Assembly: GCA_963784415.1 (NCBI GenBank)
Contig: CAWARK010000013.1
Span: forward strand, 310,001 to 374,000
Length of the DNA stretch: 64,000 nt
Origin: UBA7672 sp963784415
GTDB lineage: Bacteria > Pseudomonadota > Alphaproteobacteria > Caulobacterales > Hyphomonadaceae
Reading direction: 5' to 3'
The notes beneath the pieces are model-generated. The model did no database searches. It worked only from the letters and a program-made list of their open reading frames with translations, and was not told the origin of the DNA. A program made the position numbers and the translations under genes. This document shows positions 1-9,894 of this stretch, piece after piece. Each line of letters begins with the position of its first letter. The first letter of the stretch is position 1.

Positions 1-27
1 ACTTGTGATGGGTAGACTTGAAGAGAC

Positions 28-654
28 ATGAAAGCCAAGAGCGCCAAACCCAGCCCAAAGCCTCGCGCGGATTCGATACGGAATCGCGAGCGTCTGCTTG
101 TCGCTGCGACAAAAGTATTTAGTGCGGATACCGGGCAGGCAAGTCTTGAGGCCGTTGCGCGTGAGGCCGGTGTGGGCATCGGCACGCTCTATCGGCATTT
201 TCCGACGCGCGAAGCGCTGTTCGAAGCCGTCTATCGCCATGAGGTCGATCAGCTTTTCGCGCTGGCCGAGAAGCTTTCGCGCAGCGCAGACCCGGTCGAA
301 GGGCTGCGGAAGTGGTTGCACGCCAATATCCGGCTGGTCGCGACCAAGAAGGGGATGGTGGAGGCCCTGCAGCTCGTCGCTCACGGATCGTCGGAACTCA
401 AGACGTATTCCTTCCAGCGGCTAACCGCTGCGATCGCCATGTTGCTCGACCGCGGCGTCGCCGCCGGGGTTTTCCGCTCCGACGTGTCGGCGGAAGAGCT
501 ACTTCGTGCGCTGGTTGGAATTTTCTATTCCCAGGGCGGGAAGGGGTGGCAACCCGGCGCGCTGAGATTGGTCAATGTCTTTGTTGATGGCCTCCGCGCC
601 GCACCGAGCGCTAGAACTCCGCGCCGCCAATCGCCGCGGTCAAGCGCGCAGTAA
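28..654 (+). CDS. TetR family transcriptional regulator
   Basis: This 208-residue protein has a TetR-type helix-turn-helix at about residues 20-65, with the signature GVGIGTLYRHFPTREALF covering the recognition helix. The rest is a helical ligand-binding and dimer domain of usual length. The ATG follows a weak GAAGAGA site. The last 15 residues are Ser/Arg-rich and look unstructured. TetR proteins normally repress neighbouring genes until a small ligand binds. The target here is unknown; the exported hydrolase downstream on the same strand is the nearest candidate. Family assignment is firm, the regulon is inferred. Confidence 0.9.
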   Translation: MKAKSAKPSPKPRADSIRNRERLLVAATKVFSADTGQASLEAVAREAGVGIGTLYRHFPTREALFEAVYRHEVDQLFALAEKLSRSADPVEGLRKWLHANIRLVATKKGMVEALQLVAHGSSELKTYSFQRLTAAIAMLLDRGVAAGVFRSDVSAEELLRALVGIFYSQGGKGWQPGALRLVNVFVDGLRAAPSARTPRRQSPRSSAQ

Positions 655-917
655 GAAACGACTGAGTTCGGTCCCGCGTATTTCGTCGCATGACTCTCGT
701 ACCGAACGCGCACTCCAAATTCTGCTCGGGGCCAAGCGGGTGGGAGCCAAGTGGGGTCGCATGCACCGAAGCAAACGCGAGATCGGATAAATCGTTGAAG
801 GTCATCCAGGAGACATTGGCCAATCAGGTGGATACCGTCCACCATCTACAGGAAGTCTGGACTGCAAATCCAACTCGCATCAATGTGCGCGGCTAACAAC
901 CGCGTGAGGTGGCTTCG

Positions 918-1976
918 ATGAATTATCCCAACCTACTGGCTGCTGCAGTAGCGTGTTTGTTTGTAGCTGGTTGCGCGACGGCGACCAACGACGCTTCATC
1001 CGGAAATCTGATATTCGCTGGCGCACCGTGTTCTCCACCGCCCATCCTTCGCTGCAGCGGCGCGGATTGCGGAGCGGTCGTGACGGAGCAGGGGCCGGTG
1101 AAAGGGTCGACCACGGGCCGGAATTACTTCCTCGACTATCCGTGCGATCTCAAAGTTGGCGAGAAGGTGACGGTTGTTGTCAGCCTGCATGGCGGCGGCT
1201 CGTTCGGAAACTGGCAACGCCACTACTTTCCACTTGTCGATTACGTCGAGAAATATCGCTTGGTAGTGATCACGCCGAACGCGCCGCCACGTGTTTGGAA
1301 GGCCGAAGCCGACGACGCCTATCTCGAAACACTGACGCGGACCGTAGTCGACCAGATCGGCGCCAGGAACGTCAATGCATTCTGGTTGGCGGGTCATAGC
1401 CAGGGCGGCATCACGGCCCGCCGTCTCGTCTGCTCGTCATTTTTTAGGGACCGCGCGGACGGGTATCTCTCGATCTCCGCCAGCCGGGTCGGCGGATCGC
1501 CGGGCTTTGGACCAACGGGGTTCGGCCCTGCCGTGCAATTGCAAACGCCTTCGCCAGAAGTCGTCAATTCACCTAACAAGCCGACGGTCGCGCCGTTGGC
1601 GGACCCGGATTGCGATTTCTCGCACATCGCAGTTTCCGGCGAGCACGAGGTTGCAAAGATTCCCGACACGTCTGCCTGGGCGGACAGGTATGGCTGCACG
1701 GAGCGCGTGCAGCGTCCAGATATCGTGGACGTGGAGGGCGGCTATGTCAGCGACACAAGCCGGCAGAATCCGCCGACCTACAGCTGGGGCCGGGCAGCCC
1801 GGCCGGGGACGGCTGAGGAGTTCGAGTATGTTGGATGTCGCGATGGCCGGGTCGTTGTGGACATCATGCGACTGGACAAGGGCCATACGGAGGGCTGGGA
1901 GCCCAAAGTAACCGAGACCATCGTGCAGCTGATGGTCAAGGCCAAAGGCGGAAAGATCGCTAACAGCACGAGGTAG
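918..1976 (+). CDS. Exported alpha/beta hydrolase, probable lipoprotein (PHB depolymerase/feruloyl esterase-like)
   Basis: This 352-residue hydrolase has a signal peptide ending in LFVAGC, a good lipobox, so it is probably anchored in a membrane. The nucleophile elbow is GHSQGG near residue 160, and SLHGGGSFGNW near residue 95 forms the oxyanion-hole strand. The layout resembles secreted polyhydroxybutyrate-depolymerase or feruloyl-esterase-like alpha/beta hydrolases. I chose the ATG at 918 over the GTG at 909 because GTGAGG lies at good spacing before it. A late His in DKGHTEGW could complete the triad. The substrate is unknown, but several more exported esterases follow. Confidence 0.8.
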   Translation: MNYPNLLAAAVACLFVAGCATATNDASSGNLIFAGAPCSPPPILRCSGADCGAVVTEQGPVKGSTTGRNYFLDYPCDLKVGEKVTVVVSLHGGGSFGNWQRHYFPLVDYVEKYRLVVITPNAPPRVWKAEADDAYLETLTRTVVDQIGARNVNAFWLAGHSQGGITARRLVCSSFFRDRADGYLSISASRVGGSPGFGPTGFGPAVQLQTPSPEVVNSPNKPTVAPLADPDCDFSHIAVSGEHEVAKIPDTSAWADRYGCTERVQRPDIVDVEGGYVSDTSRQNPPTYSWGRAARPGTAEEFEYVGCRDGRVVVDIMRLDKGHTEGWEPKVTETIVQLMVKAKGGKIANSTR

Positions 1977-1990
1977 TTACTGCTGGGGGG

Positions 1991-3619
1991 CTATTCCTCT
2001 CGCGGAGCGCCGCCCACGGGGTATTTGAGCCAGAGCTCACGGAAGGCGCCGCGTGCGTCGCTGTCGACATGGCTGGTCGGGTTGTCGAACACCATCGTCA
2101 TGCGCCGTGTGGCGTCATACGGCTTCCATTCCGGTAGGTAGGAATTGTTGGGATCTCCGGTGGATGCGAAGGCGACCATCACTGAAGCGAGTTCATCAGA
2201 GAGGCGTGCGCTGTTGGCATTCGGACCGTGCAGGGCGCCGCGGACTTCGTGCATGCTGGGCCCGACGTCGGTGGCATGAGTTGCGCCATAGCGGCCGTCC
2301 CATGCCGGGCTCGGAGCCTTCCAGAGATAGACATAGGATGGCGCGCCGCCCTGCGCGGCTTTCCGCTCGGCCATCGTGTAGCTGCCGCCGCGGCCCTGAT
2401 CGCTGATGATGCGGCACTGGATGAGGAAGGGCGAAGCCTCGCGGTCCTCCGCCATGTACATGTTGAGCACTTCGTCCGCCGCATTACCGACGCGCGGGCG
2501 CAGGAGGGCTTTTACGCCGTCCCATGTCTGGTCGTAGTTGCGTTGGCGGTAGGTGCGCTCGTCCAGCGTAGTGCTGATGATCATCGGCACGTCCGCGCTG
2601 ATGGCGGGGGCGTCAGGATCGAACGGATGACGCGGCATCGCGACGCCATCGAGCACGGGCGAAAATGATCCCGGCGCTTCGCCGCGCGAACGTGCATCGG
2701 CCTCGAGATCGGCCTGCGCACCGAGGATGTCGTACCACTGGACGCCCTGCAGCTTGCCGATGTCCGAGCCCTTGACGTTGAGCTGCTTCAAAAGGCCGTC
2801 GGCCGACAACTTGGCGCGGTCAGGTGTAGCAACACGCAGCATTGCGCCGCTCATCTCGACTGCGCGGTGGAACAGGCCCTTGGCGGATGGCATTGCCATG
2901 AGAGCGCTGACCTTCGCGCCGCCCCCAGATTGGCCGAAGATCATGACGCGGCCAGGATCGCCGCCGAAGGTCTCGATATTCTCCTTCACCCAGGCGAGAG
3001 CGGCGGAGAGATCCAGCATGCCCGCCATGCCGGATTGCGCGAACGATTTCGGCGCGCCCGAGTCGACGATGTGCATGAAGCCGAATGCGCCGAGACGATG
3101 GTTGACCGAGACGACGACGCAGTCGCCGAAGCGCGCGAGCATTTCGCCATCCATTCCGGGCGAGTTGCTTGAGCCGCCATAGAAGCCGCCGCCATGGAAT
3201 CGCACGAGAACGGGCTTTTTCGCAGTACGCGACAGGGTCGGCGTCCAGATGTTGAGGTTGAGACAATCCTCACCCATGCCGCCGGGCTGGATGTCGAGGA
3301 AGATGAGATTTGCATAGTCGCTGCGGCGATCGCCGGGGACTTGCGGGCAGACGTTTGCGTAGTCGAGCGCGTCGCGGACGCCGGACCATTTCTTCACCGG
3401 TTGCGGCGAGCGGAAGCGGTTCGCGCCGGCAGTCGAGGCGGCATAGTGTACGCCCTTGAAGACGTTGATGCCGCCGCTGACCAGACCGCGGAGTTTGCCG
3501 TTGCTGGTTTCAACGATCGGAAACAGGTCTTCGGTCTTTGCGCTGGCGGCGCCGGCAGTAGCGAGGGTCGCGGCCGCGCCGGCGAGTAAGGTGCGTCGGT
3601 TGAGATGCAGCTTTGTCAT
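1991..3619 (-). CDS. Exported type-B carboxylesterase, paralogue A
   Basis: This 542-residue protein starts with NRRTLLAGAAATLATAGA, a Tat-like or Sec signal. It carries the type-B carboxylesterase signature EDCLNLNIWTP, the oxyanion motif FHGGGF and a nucleophile elbow GQSGGG. STTLDE supplies a likely catalytic Glu and a His-rich stretch GATHATD lies near the expected His. The start at 3619 has GGAGA upstream; a longer frame to 3697 would run into the preceding gene. It is the last gene of a minus-strand run (8428 to 1991). Such enzymes hydrolyse carboxylic esters; the substrate cannot be read from sequence. Confidence 0.85.
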   Translation of the reverse strand: MTKLHLNRRTLLAGAAATLATAGAASAKTEDLFPIVETSNGKLRGLVSGGINVFKGVHYAASTAGANRFRSPQPVKKWSGVRDALDYANVCPQVPGDRRSDYANLIFLDIQPGGMGEDCLNLNIWTPTLSRTAKKPVLVRFHGGGFYGGSSNSPGMDGEMLARFGDCVVVSVNHRLGAFGFMHIVDSGAPKSFAQSGMAGMLDLSAALAWVKENIETFGGDPGRVMIFGQSGGGAKVSALMAMPSAKGLFHRAVEMSGAMLRVATPDRAKLSADGLLKQLNVKGSDIGKLQGVQWYDILGAQADLEADARSRGEAPGSFSPVLDGVAMPRHPFDPDAPAISADVPMIISTTLDERTYRQRNYDQTWDGVKALLRPRVGNAADEVLNMYMAEDREASPFLIQCRIISDQGRGGSYTMAERKAAQGGAPSYVYLWKAPSPAWDGRYGATHATDVGPSMHEVRGALHGPNANSARLSDELASVMVAFASTGDPNNSYLPEWKPYDATRRMTMVFDNPTSHVDSDARGAFRELWLKYPVGGAPREE

Positions 3620-3636
3620 GGATGTTCTCCGAGGTG

Positions 3637-5139
3637 TCAGTTTGCAATCAGCTGGGCGAGTTTTCCCGCCGTCTTCATTGTCTCGATTGAGCGGCATGCC
3701 TTGATCACGGCCGTGGCGCGGGCGACGCCGAGGCTGGGCGCCATCAGCTCCCGCGCCTTTTCCTCGACCTGTTCGCGGTTCATTGGATGGGACGGATAGC
3801 CGTTGACGTGCGGCACGTAGGCCTCGCGGCGCGAGCCATCCGCTTCGATGATGACGACGCGAGCAGACTCGGTGCGCGCCTCGCCAGGGCCGGCCTCCTG
3901 CGCAGGATCATGTACGACGTCAACCTTTTGCATCATCGCCATGACGGCGGTGTCTGTCGCCATTCGCTCCAGCGACTGCGCCGAGACGAAATCGAGGCGG
4001 CGGTCGATCAGGATGATAGACGACAAATACCTGAGGTTGAGCGCGGGCATCGCGGCGTCCCGAAAAGCTTGCCAGCGGCCGGGCATCTCGATCCGGACGC
4101 TAGCAACATTGCCGGCCTTCACTTCCGGCAAAAGTTGAAGCATCGCATGGACGGCCGGTTGGGTCGGCCCGCCAGTCGGATAGCGCTTGTAGCCGACGAG
4201 TGGCATTTCCCAGCGCGCGCCGAGGTCCTGGATCAGGTAGTCCCTGTTGAGGTCGCTGTCGCCGCCTGTGAACATTCCCTGATTCATGAAGCCGGTGGGT
4301 CGATCGAGATTGTCACGCACGCCTCGGAAACCCTGCTCAACGAACAGGGCCGCCTGCAGGCCAGTGCGCGCGCCCATGCCAGCAAAGACGAAGGACTTCT
4401 CGACGTGTTCGACGTCCAGCATCCATTGCCACGAGCCGGAGGCTTGTTGGGAGCAATAGGTCAGCACATCGCTGATCCGGTCCTGCGGCAGACGGATCAG
4501 TGCTGCGGCAGCCGCTGCGACGCCAAAGGTTGGGCCAATGCCATGATTGGCGAGACCCGAACGGTTGAGGTTACGATTCCCCAGCGCCTTCGGGAAGCGG
4601 CTCGCCATCTCGTAACCGATGATCACGGATTTCAGGACATCGACGCCTGAGAGTCCGCGCAGCTCAGCCAGTCCGATCGCGGCGCTGACGATCGCTGGTC
4701 CGGGTTGGACGAAAGCCGATGGAACGAAGTCATTGATCTCGGCGCCATGCGCCGTCATCGCCGAGGCAAACACCGCGTCAATCAGCGCGGCGCGCTTGTG
4801 CGTCGCGAGAATTGTCACTGCGCTCTTGCGCGCGTCCCCCGACTGCGCATCGGCAAATTTCCGCGCCAATGTCGATGGTTGAAGATCACGGCAGGCGACA
4901 GCCGAGGCGAGGGTGTCGAGAATATGCAGGCGGCCGAGGTCGAGGATGTCCTCCGGGATGGGCGCCGTCAGCCCACCAGCGATAAAGCGGCTGAGCGGCT
5001 CAGTGACCAGCGGCGTCGGGTTGGCGCTTGGCTGCTGCGCGGCCGCCTGAGGGGTAGCCAAGATGGCGGGTGCAGCCAGTGCGAGCAGCGAAGCTCCCAA
5101 GATCTGGCGGCGGTTTGCCGCCGCAATCAACTTGTCCAT
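3637..5139 (-). CDS. MmgE/PrpD family protein with Tat-type signal
   Basis: This 500-residue protein matches the MmgE/PrpD family (2-methylcitrate dehydratase, cis-aconitate decarboxylase, iminodisuccinate epimerase-like). Support comes from HGAEINDF, GYEMASRFP and the helical layout followed by KRYPTGGPTQPAVHAML. It begins with NRRQILGASLLALAAPAIL and an alanine-rich stretch, a convincing twin-arginine signal, although most family members are cytoplasmic. The start is set by GGGAGGAC a few bases upstream. It lies 17 bases before esterase A and 23 bases after esterase B, so co-transcription is likely. It may act on a carboxylic acid released by the esterases (inference). Confidence 0.8.
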   Translation of the reverse strand: MDKLIAAANRRQILGASLLALAAPAILATPQAAAQQPSANPTPLVTEPLSRFIAGGLTAPIPEDILDLGRLHILDTLASAVACRDLQPSTLARKFADAQSGDARKSAVTILATHKRAALIDAVFASAMTAHGAEINDFVPSAFVQPGPAIVSAAIGLAELRGLSGVDVLKSVIIGYEMASRFPKALGNRNLNRSGLANHGIGPTFGVAAAAAALIRLPQDRISDVLTYCSQQASGSWQWMLDVEHVEKSFVFAGMGARTGLQAALFVEQGFRGVRDNLDRPTGFMNQGMFTGGDSDLNRDYLIQDLGARWEMPLVGYKRYPTGGPTQPAVHAMLQLLPEVKAGNVASVRIEMPGRWQAFRDAAMPALNLRYLSSIILIDRRLDFVSAQSLERMATDTAVMAMMQKVDVVHDPAQEAGPGEARTESARVVIIEADGSRREAYVPHVNGYPSHPMNREQVEEKARELMAPSLGVARATAVIKACRSIETMKTAGKLAQLIAN

Positions 5140-5162
5140 GTCGTCCTCCCGATCCACGCTGC

Positions 5163-6782
5163 CTATTCGCTGCCCGCCGTGGCCCGCACGGGCTGATAGC
5201 GATCCATGAACACGCGTTCGGACCTGAACGGATCGTTCACGACGGCCGGAGGCGCATCGAACAGCATCATGGACCTGTTCTGAAGGTTATAGGTCGGCCA
5301 GTGCGGTATGCCGCCGTGGTTGGGGTCGCCGTTGCGGGCAAACGCGATCCAGGCGTTCGCCATGCTCTCGGTCATGATCCGTGTTTCGTCGCTTTGCGGC
5401 CCCGTGAGGTTCTCCGCTCGCGCGACGTTGTCGAACATGAAGGGCAGATCGAGCGTGTGCTGGCTGATGCGGCGGCCGCCTTCGGCGGGCGACTTCCAGG
5501 TCACCTGATACATCCAGGTTGGATTGTCGCCCCCGTTCAACGCGTCGCGTTTCTCCGCCATGATCGTCACGTTTCTGATGTAGGATCGCCATGACGTCAT
5601 CTTGAAATAGAGTTCCGTAGGCGAGGCATCCGGGTTCGATGCTCTGAAAACGGCGACCGCCTGATCGATGTCTGTTGGCGGATAGAACGTCTCGAGACGC
5701 TTTTTCAGCGCCGCTTCGTCAATTGAATAAATGGCCGGGTCACGCCCGAGCTGATTGGAAAGTTCGGTGCGCGTCGTGCCGACCATCATCGGAACTTTCG
5801 CGCTCCATTTCGGTGCGTTGGGGATGAACGGGTGCGCATCGAAGTTGATACCGTTCAGGGAGGGCTCGAACCGGTAACCTGCCTTGGCGATTACGCCGCG
5901 CTGGACTTCGGACAGTTTGTCCTGGGGTACAAGTTGCAGACCGCGCGCATTTTGGGGTGCGATGTCGAGCGCCTTCAGAAGCGCGAGCGATAGCGCCATG
6001 GACTGTTCCGGCGTCTGGACGAGGAGGTGCGATCCGGATTGCACGACTCCCTTGGCAAAGAGACCCTTCGCATCCTTGCCCGCGAAGCAGACGCTGACTT
6101 TCCGGCCACCGCCGGACTGGCCGTAGATCATGACGTTACCGGGATCGCCGCCGAAGGCACCGATGTTCGCTTTCACCCAAGTCATCGCTGCAACGAGATC
6201 GAGATAGCCGACGTTTCCGGACTGCGCGAAGTCCGCGCCCAGGATGCCGGACAGATCGCAGAAGCCGAATACGTTGAGCCGGTGATTGATCGTGCAGACG
6301 ACCACATCCCCGCGCCTGGCCATGTTCGCTCCGTCATAGAGTAGACTTGAGCCGCTGCCAGCTTCGAATCCGCCGCCGTGAAACCACAACAGGACAGGAC
6401 GTTTGCCGCCCCGTTTCGGTTCAGGCGTCCAGACGTTTATGCGCAGGCAGTCTTCACTCATCGCTCCCGGCGCGGCGAGTGCGCCGCGCGCCTGTGGGGC
6501 CTGATCCCCATATTCGAAGGCGTCTCGCACGCCGACGAATGTCTCGGCAGGGCGGGGCGGCATGAACCGGCCGGTGCCCGCCGTCGAGGCGCCATATCGC
6601 ATGCCCTTGAAGACGTAGACGCCATCTAATGCGCGTCCGCGATACGACCCCTCGCGTGTCTCGACGACTGCAGGATCGCTGTTCAGCGAATGCGCGTCGG
6701 TGATGCATCCCGCGGATGCTCCCAACAACGCAATTCCCCCGGCGCCAAGCACAGCACGGCGCGATAGCGCTTTTACGTTCAT
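5163..6782 (-). CDS. Exported type-B carboxylesterase, paralogue B (probable Tat lipoprotein)
   Basis: This 539-residue esterase has a Tat-like N terminus, SRRAVLGAGGIALLGASAGC, whose cysteine sits in a lipobox-like site, so a lipidated exported form is likely. Core motifs are EDCLRINVWTPE, FHGGGFEAGSG, GQSGGG (nucleophile elbow), GTTRTE (acid residue) and SQHTLDLPFMF (catalytic His region). It is closely related in layout to its two neighbours, which points to local duplication. Stop and start codons are 23 bases apart from the PrpD-like gene downstream, consistent with one operon. Confidence 0.85.
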   Translation of the reverse strand: MNVKALSRRAVLGAGGIALLGASAGCITDAHSLNSDPAVVETREGSYRGRALDGVYVFKGMRYGASTAGTGRFMPPRPAETFVGVRDAFEYGDQAPQARGALAAPGAMSEDCLRINVWTPEPKRGGKRPVLLWFHGGGFEAGSGSSLLYDGANMARRGDVVVCTINHRLNVFGFCDLSGILGADFAQSGNVGYLDLVAAMTWVKANIGAFGGDPGNVMIYGQSGGGRKVSVCFAGKDAKGLFAKGVVQSGSHLLVQTPEQSMALSLALLKALDIAPQNARGLQLVPQDKLSEVQRGVIAKAGYRFEPSLNGINFDAHPFIPNAPKWSAKVPMMVGTTRTELSNQLGRDPAIYSIDEAALKKRLETFYPPTDIDQAVAVFRASNPDASPTELYFKMTSWRSYIRNVTIMAEKRDALNGGDNPTWMYQVTWKSPAEGGRRISQHTLDLPFMFDNVARAENLTGPQSDETRIMTESMANAWIAFARNGDPNHGGIPHWPTYNLQNRSMMLFDAPPAVVNDPFRSERVFMDRYQPVRATAGSE

Positions 6783-6802
6783 GTCCTAGTCCCCGCTTGT
6801 GC

Positions 6803-8428
6803 TTAATGTGAGCCGCCAGCCGCGACGCGACCGTAAGCCTCTTGCTGCGAACCGAACGCGAGCATGGCCTTACGCTGCTCCGAACGCGGATCGTTCGCCA
6901 TTCGACTTGTCTCGTTCAGGATCATCGTCGGGCGTGTCGTCGAGTTGTACGGCGTCCAGCTCACAACGCCCGGCGCTGTTGGCACGCCGTTGCGCGCAAA
7001 GTTGGCCCACAGGGCCGAGACCTGATTGGCAAGCGCCTGCGCGTCTGGCGTCCACGGACCGGCAATGACGGCGCCATTCACAAGGCTATCGAAAACAAAC
7101 GGTATCTCCTCTGCGTGCGGTGCGAAGTAGCGCCCATCATCAACCGGGGTCTCGCGGTAGAAATTGTACATGTAAGTCTTGCCTCCGCCGGCATCGGCGC
7201 GAAGGCCCGCCTGGATCGTGGAGTCGAGAAAATAACTCCGGTCGGTCGCTGCCATGTAGAAGACTTCCGCGTTCGAACTGCGCGGATAGAGCCGCCGGTA
7301 CATCGACAGAAGCTGTCCACCCTGTCCGCCCTGTACGCCGTCCAGACGCGTCTTCAGCTGTTCCTCCGTAAGCGTATCCATGGCCGGATCGACCCCCAGA
7401 AAGCCGGCCTGCTCGGTGCGGCACGTCCCGATCATCACAGGAACGTCCCGAGACATCGCCGGCGCCCTGCCATCGAAAGGATGGGCCGGAAGGCTGGGCG
7501 ATCCTGCAACCGGCATCCATTGCGCTCCGGCGCCGGCTGCCCGGGTCTGCACTTTCTGGATGTCGGCAAGCGGGACCTGCTGGAGTTTGTCGACATCAGC
7601 CGGCGCAATGTTCAACACTTCAAGCAACCGGCGCGCTTTGGCCTCGCCCGTCTCCGCTGTGTCGACCCGCAGCTGCGACCCGCTCTGAACGACCGCGCTA
7701 TGATAGAGGCCCTGCGCCGGCGTGGTGGTCAGGATCATAGACGTCTTGCGGCCGCCGCCCGATTGGCCGTGCACCATCACGCGGTCGGGATCGCCGCCGA
7801 AACGCGAGATGTTCTCCTTGACCCACTTCAGCGCCGCGATGCAGTCGAGCGTGCCGACGTTCGAACTGTCCGCATACTTCGCGCTAAACGCGCCGAGGTG
7901 GCAGTAGCCGAACACGTTGAGCCGGTGGTTGATCGTCACCACGACAACGTCTTGCTTCCGTGCGACGTTGGTACCGTCATACCAAGGCGACGAGCCGGAG
8001 CCGGTCGAGAAGCCGCCGCCGTGAATCCAGAACATCACCGGCCGTTTCGTGGTGTCGAGGCCCGGCGTCCACACATTGAGAATCAGGCAGTCTTCGCTCT
8101 GCTCCTCGGGTCGCCCGGCATATAGCCGTGTGTACTTGCTCGGTTGTGGCGCTTCCGATGTGCCGTTTCCCTGCGGCGTCTGCGGACCATAGGCAAAGCA
8201 GTCCTTCACGCCTGCCCATGGCTTGGGCGGCTGGGGCGGCATGAACCGGTTCGCGCCCGTGGTCGTGTCGCCATATGGGACCGCCTTGAAGACGTGCACG
8301 CCATCTTGGCTGACGCCCCGCACCTTGCCGAACGCCGTTTCGACAGTTGGTCCCGTCTGCGCAAATGCAGGGCGCACAAGCAGGAGCGCGCCGCCAGACG
8401 CGAGAAGTACCCTACGCGTAAATTCCAT
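6803..8428 (-). CDS. Exported type-B carboxylesterase, paralogue C
   Basis: This 541-residue esterase is the first gene of the minus-strand operon. The signal is TRRVLLASGGALLLVRPAFA, followed by a likely AFA-Q cleavage site. Motifs are EDCLILNVWTPG, IHGGGFSTGSG, GQSGGG (nucleophile elbow), GTCRTEQ (acid residue) and FAPHAEEIPFVF (His). A strong GGGAGGG site precedes the ATG. The GQSGGG elbow is shared by all three paralogues and differs from the GESAG found in most family members. The promoter should lie in the short gap before 8500, opposite the CapA-like gene. Confidence 0.85.
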   Translation of the reverse strand: MEFTRRVLLASGGALLLVRPAFAQTGPTVETAFGKVRGVSQDGVHVFKAVPYGDTTTGANRFMPPQPPKPWAGVKDCFAYGPQTPQGNGTSEAPQPSKYTRLYAGRPEEQSEDCLILNVWTPGLDTTKRPVMFWIHGGGFSTGSGSSPWYDGTNVARKQDVVVVTINHRLNVFGYCHLGAFSAKYADSSNVGTLDCIAALKWVKENISRFGGDPDRVMVHGQSGGGRKTSMILTTTPAQGLYHSAVVQSGSQLRVDTAETGEAKARRLLEVLNIAPADVDKLQQVPLADIQKVQTRAAGAGAQWMPVAGSPSLPAHPFDGRAPAMSRDVPVMIGTCRTEQAGFLGVDPAMDTLTEEQLKTRLDGVQGGQGGQLLSMYRRLYPRSSNAEVFYMAATDRSYFLDSTIQAGLRADAGGGKTYMYNFYRETPVDDGRYFAPHAEEIPFVFDSLVNGAVIAGPWTPDAQALANQVSALWANFARNGVPTAPGVVSWTPYNSTTRPTMILNETSRMANDPRSEQRKAMLAFGSQQEAYGRVAAGGSH

Positions 8429-8664
8429 GACCAGCCCTCCCTAAGGGTCCACTTTCGGGAGACCAAATCAGCGTGTTCAGCGAAGGTCAATCTACAGTCC
8501 AAGCGTACGGTAAATGAATGTGCCCCGATTGCGCGCGCCAAAGCGATCGGGCATCAAGGCCTCGGAGGCGAGGACCCACAGTCCAGACAGTATTGTTCTA
8601 CGCTCGAGATATTGAACGCCAACTAGAAATGGGTCGTAACCGTCTCTCTTCGGGGGAAACGCAC

Positions 8665-9894
8665 GTGGCATCCGCATACAAGACCACTCTATGTCGGCTT
8701 GGCATTGCAGCCTGCGCGGCGGCCATGCTCGTGACCGCGCGCGCGCCTGCATCGGCGCAGACCGTCACGATCACTCTAACCGGCCAGTCCATGCTGCGGT
8801 CCGATCTTCGAGAGACGGCGCCGCAGGCAGTGCCGCAGATTCGATCCTTGCTGAGAGGTGACGTGGTCTTCACGAACCTTGAAGCCGCAGTCGCCGAAGA
8901 AGGTCAGACAGCGTCCGAAGGACGCGGGTTTCTCACGCCGCCTGGATCAGTCGATGCATTGAAGGCCATGGGTTTCAATCTGTTGTCGCTGGCGAATAAC
9001 CACGCCTACGACCTGAAAGAGACTGGCATCGACAACATGCTGCGCGCCGTCAAAAGCCGGAACATTTCTCATTCGGGCGCCGGTTATAACCGTGAGGATG
9101 CATCGGCTCCCGGTTACCTGCGCACAGGAAATGCAACCATCGCGTTGGTGTCGAGTGCATCAGGAGCGATTGCGGCTGGCGGCGGCGCAGACGTCGATCA
9201 TCCTGGGGTCAATGAGATCCGCATTCTTGCGGGCGACAAGCTTAATCAGGCGACGGCGGATATGCCCGGCGCGCCGCCCAACAAGCTGCACCCAGAAGAC
9301 GCACAGCGGATCCTGAAGAGCATCCGCGACGCGAAGAAGAACGCGGACATCGTGATCGTCTACCAACACAACCACGTCTTCGGAAATCACGGCTTCCTGA
9401 ACCTGTTCAACGAAGGACTGGCGGAACGGTTGGCGCCCAATCCATGGCTTGTGAAATGGGCTCATGACGAGATTGATGCCGGAGCCGACGTCATCGTCAT
9501 GCACGGCGCGCCTCTCCTGCACGGCGTGGAGATGTATAAGGGCAAACCGATCTTCTACGACCTTGGCAATTTCATATTCAATCTTCCGCCCACCGCCAGC
9601 AGCATCAGCGAGCCGATGACCTGGGAAAGCGTTGTCGTGAACCTCGAGTATCAAGGTAAGAAACTTAAATCGATCACGCTTGACCCGATTGTCATGAACT
9701 ATTTCGGCAACGGCCAACCCGACGTTCGCAATCCGCTTGCGACCAACGAGTTCCTTTACACGCGTGGGTTGCCGTCCGCCGCGACTGGAGCAAAGGCGAA
9801 TTACATTCTTGAGCGAGTGGCGGAGTATTCAAAACCGTTTGGCACGGAATTCGAAGTTGAAGGTCAGACAGGGCGGGTCAAGCTCGCTAGGTAA
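8665..9894 (+). CDS. Exported CapA-family metallophosphatase-like protein
   Basis: This 409-residue protein matches the CapA (poly-gamma-glutamate synthesis accessory) family. Diagnostic stretches are LTGQSMLR, FTNLEAAV, SLANNHAYDLKETG and a long match around GVEMYKGKPIFYDLGNF. I prefer the GTG at 8665, which has CGGGGGAAAC at good spacing and gives a clean signal peptide ending ARAPASAQ. An in-frame ATG at 8629 would add a polar leader. CapA-like enzymes have a calcineurin-type metallophosphoesterase fold, but their substrate outside capsule loci is unclear. No capsule genes are nearby. It diverges from the esterase operon. Confidence 0.8.
   Translation: MASAYKTTLCRLGIAACAAAMLVTARAPASAQTVTITLTGQSMLRSDLRETAPQAVPQIRSLLRGDVVFTNLEAAVAEEGQTASEGRGFLTPPGSVDALKAMGFNLLSLANNHAYDLKETGIDNMLRAVKSRNISHSGAGYNREDASAPGYLRTGNATIALVSSASGAIAAGGGADVDHPGVNEIRILAGDKLNQATADMPGAPPNKLHPEDAQRILKSIRDAKKNADIVIVYQHNHVFGNHGFLNLFNEGLAERLAPNPWLVKWAHDEIDAGADVIVMHGAPLLHGVEMYKGKPIFYDLGNFIFNLPPTASSISEPMTWESVVVNLEYQGKKLKSITLDPIVMNYFGNGQPDVRNPLATNEFLYTRGLPSAATGAKANYILERVAEYSKPFGTEFEVEGQTGRVKLAR

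Noticed and set aside
6842..8125. Plus-strand 427-codon frame antisense to an esterase gene
   Set aside because: It is opposite a clear carboxylesterase, has no ribosome site and is His/Arg-rich, as expected for antisense reading of GC-biased codons. The 3787-4650 frame was dropped for the same reason.
8518..8664. Longer start for the CapA-like gene
   Set aside because: It would put a polar leader before the signal peptide; the GTG at 8665 has the ribosome site and gives a normal signal peptide.
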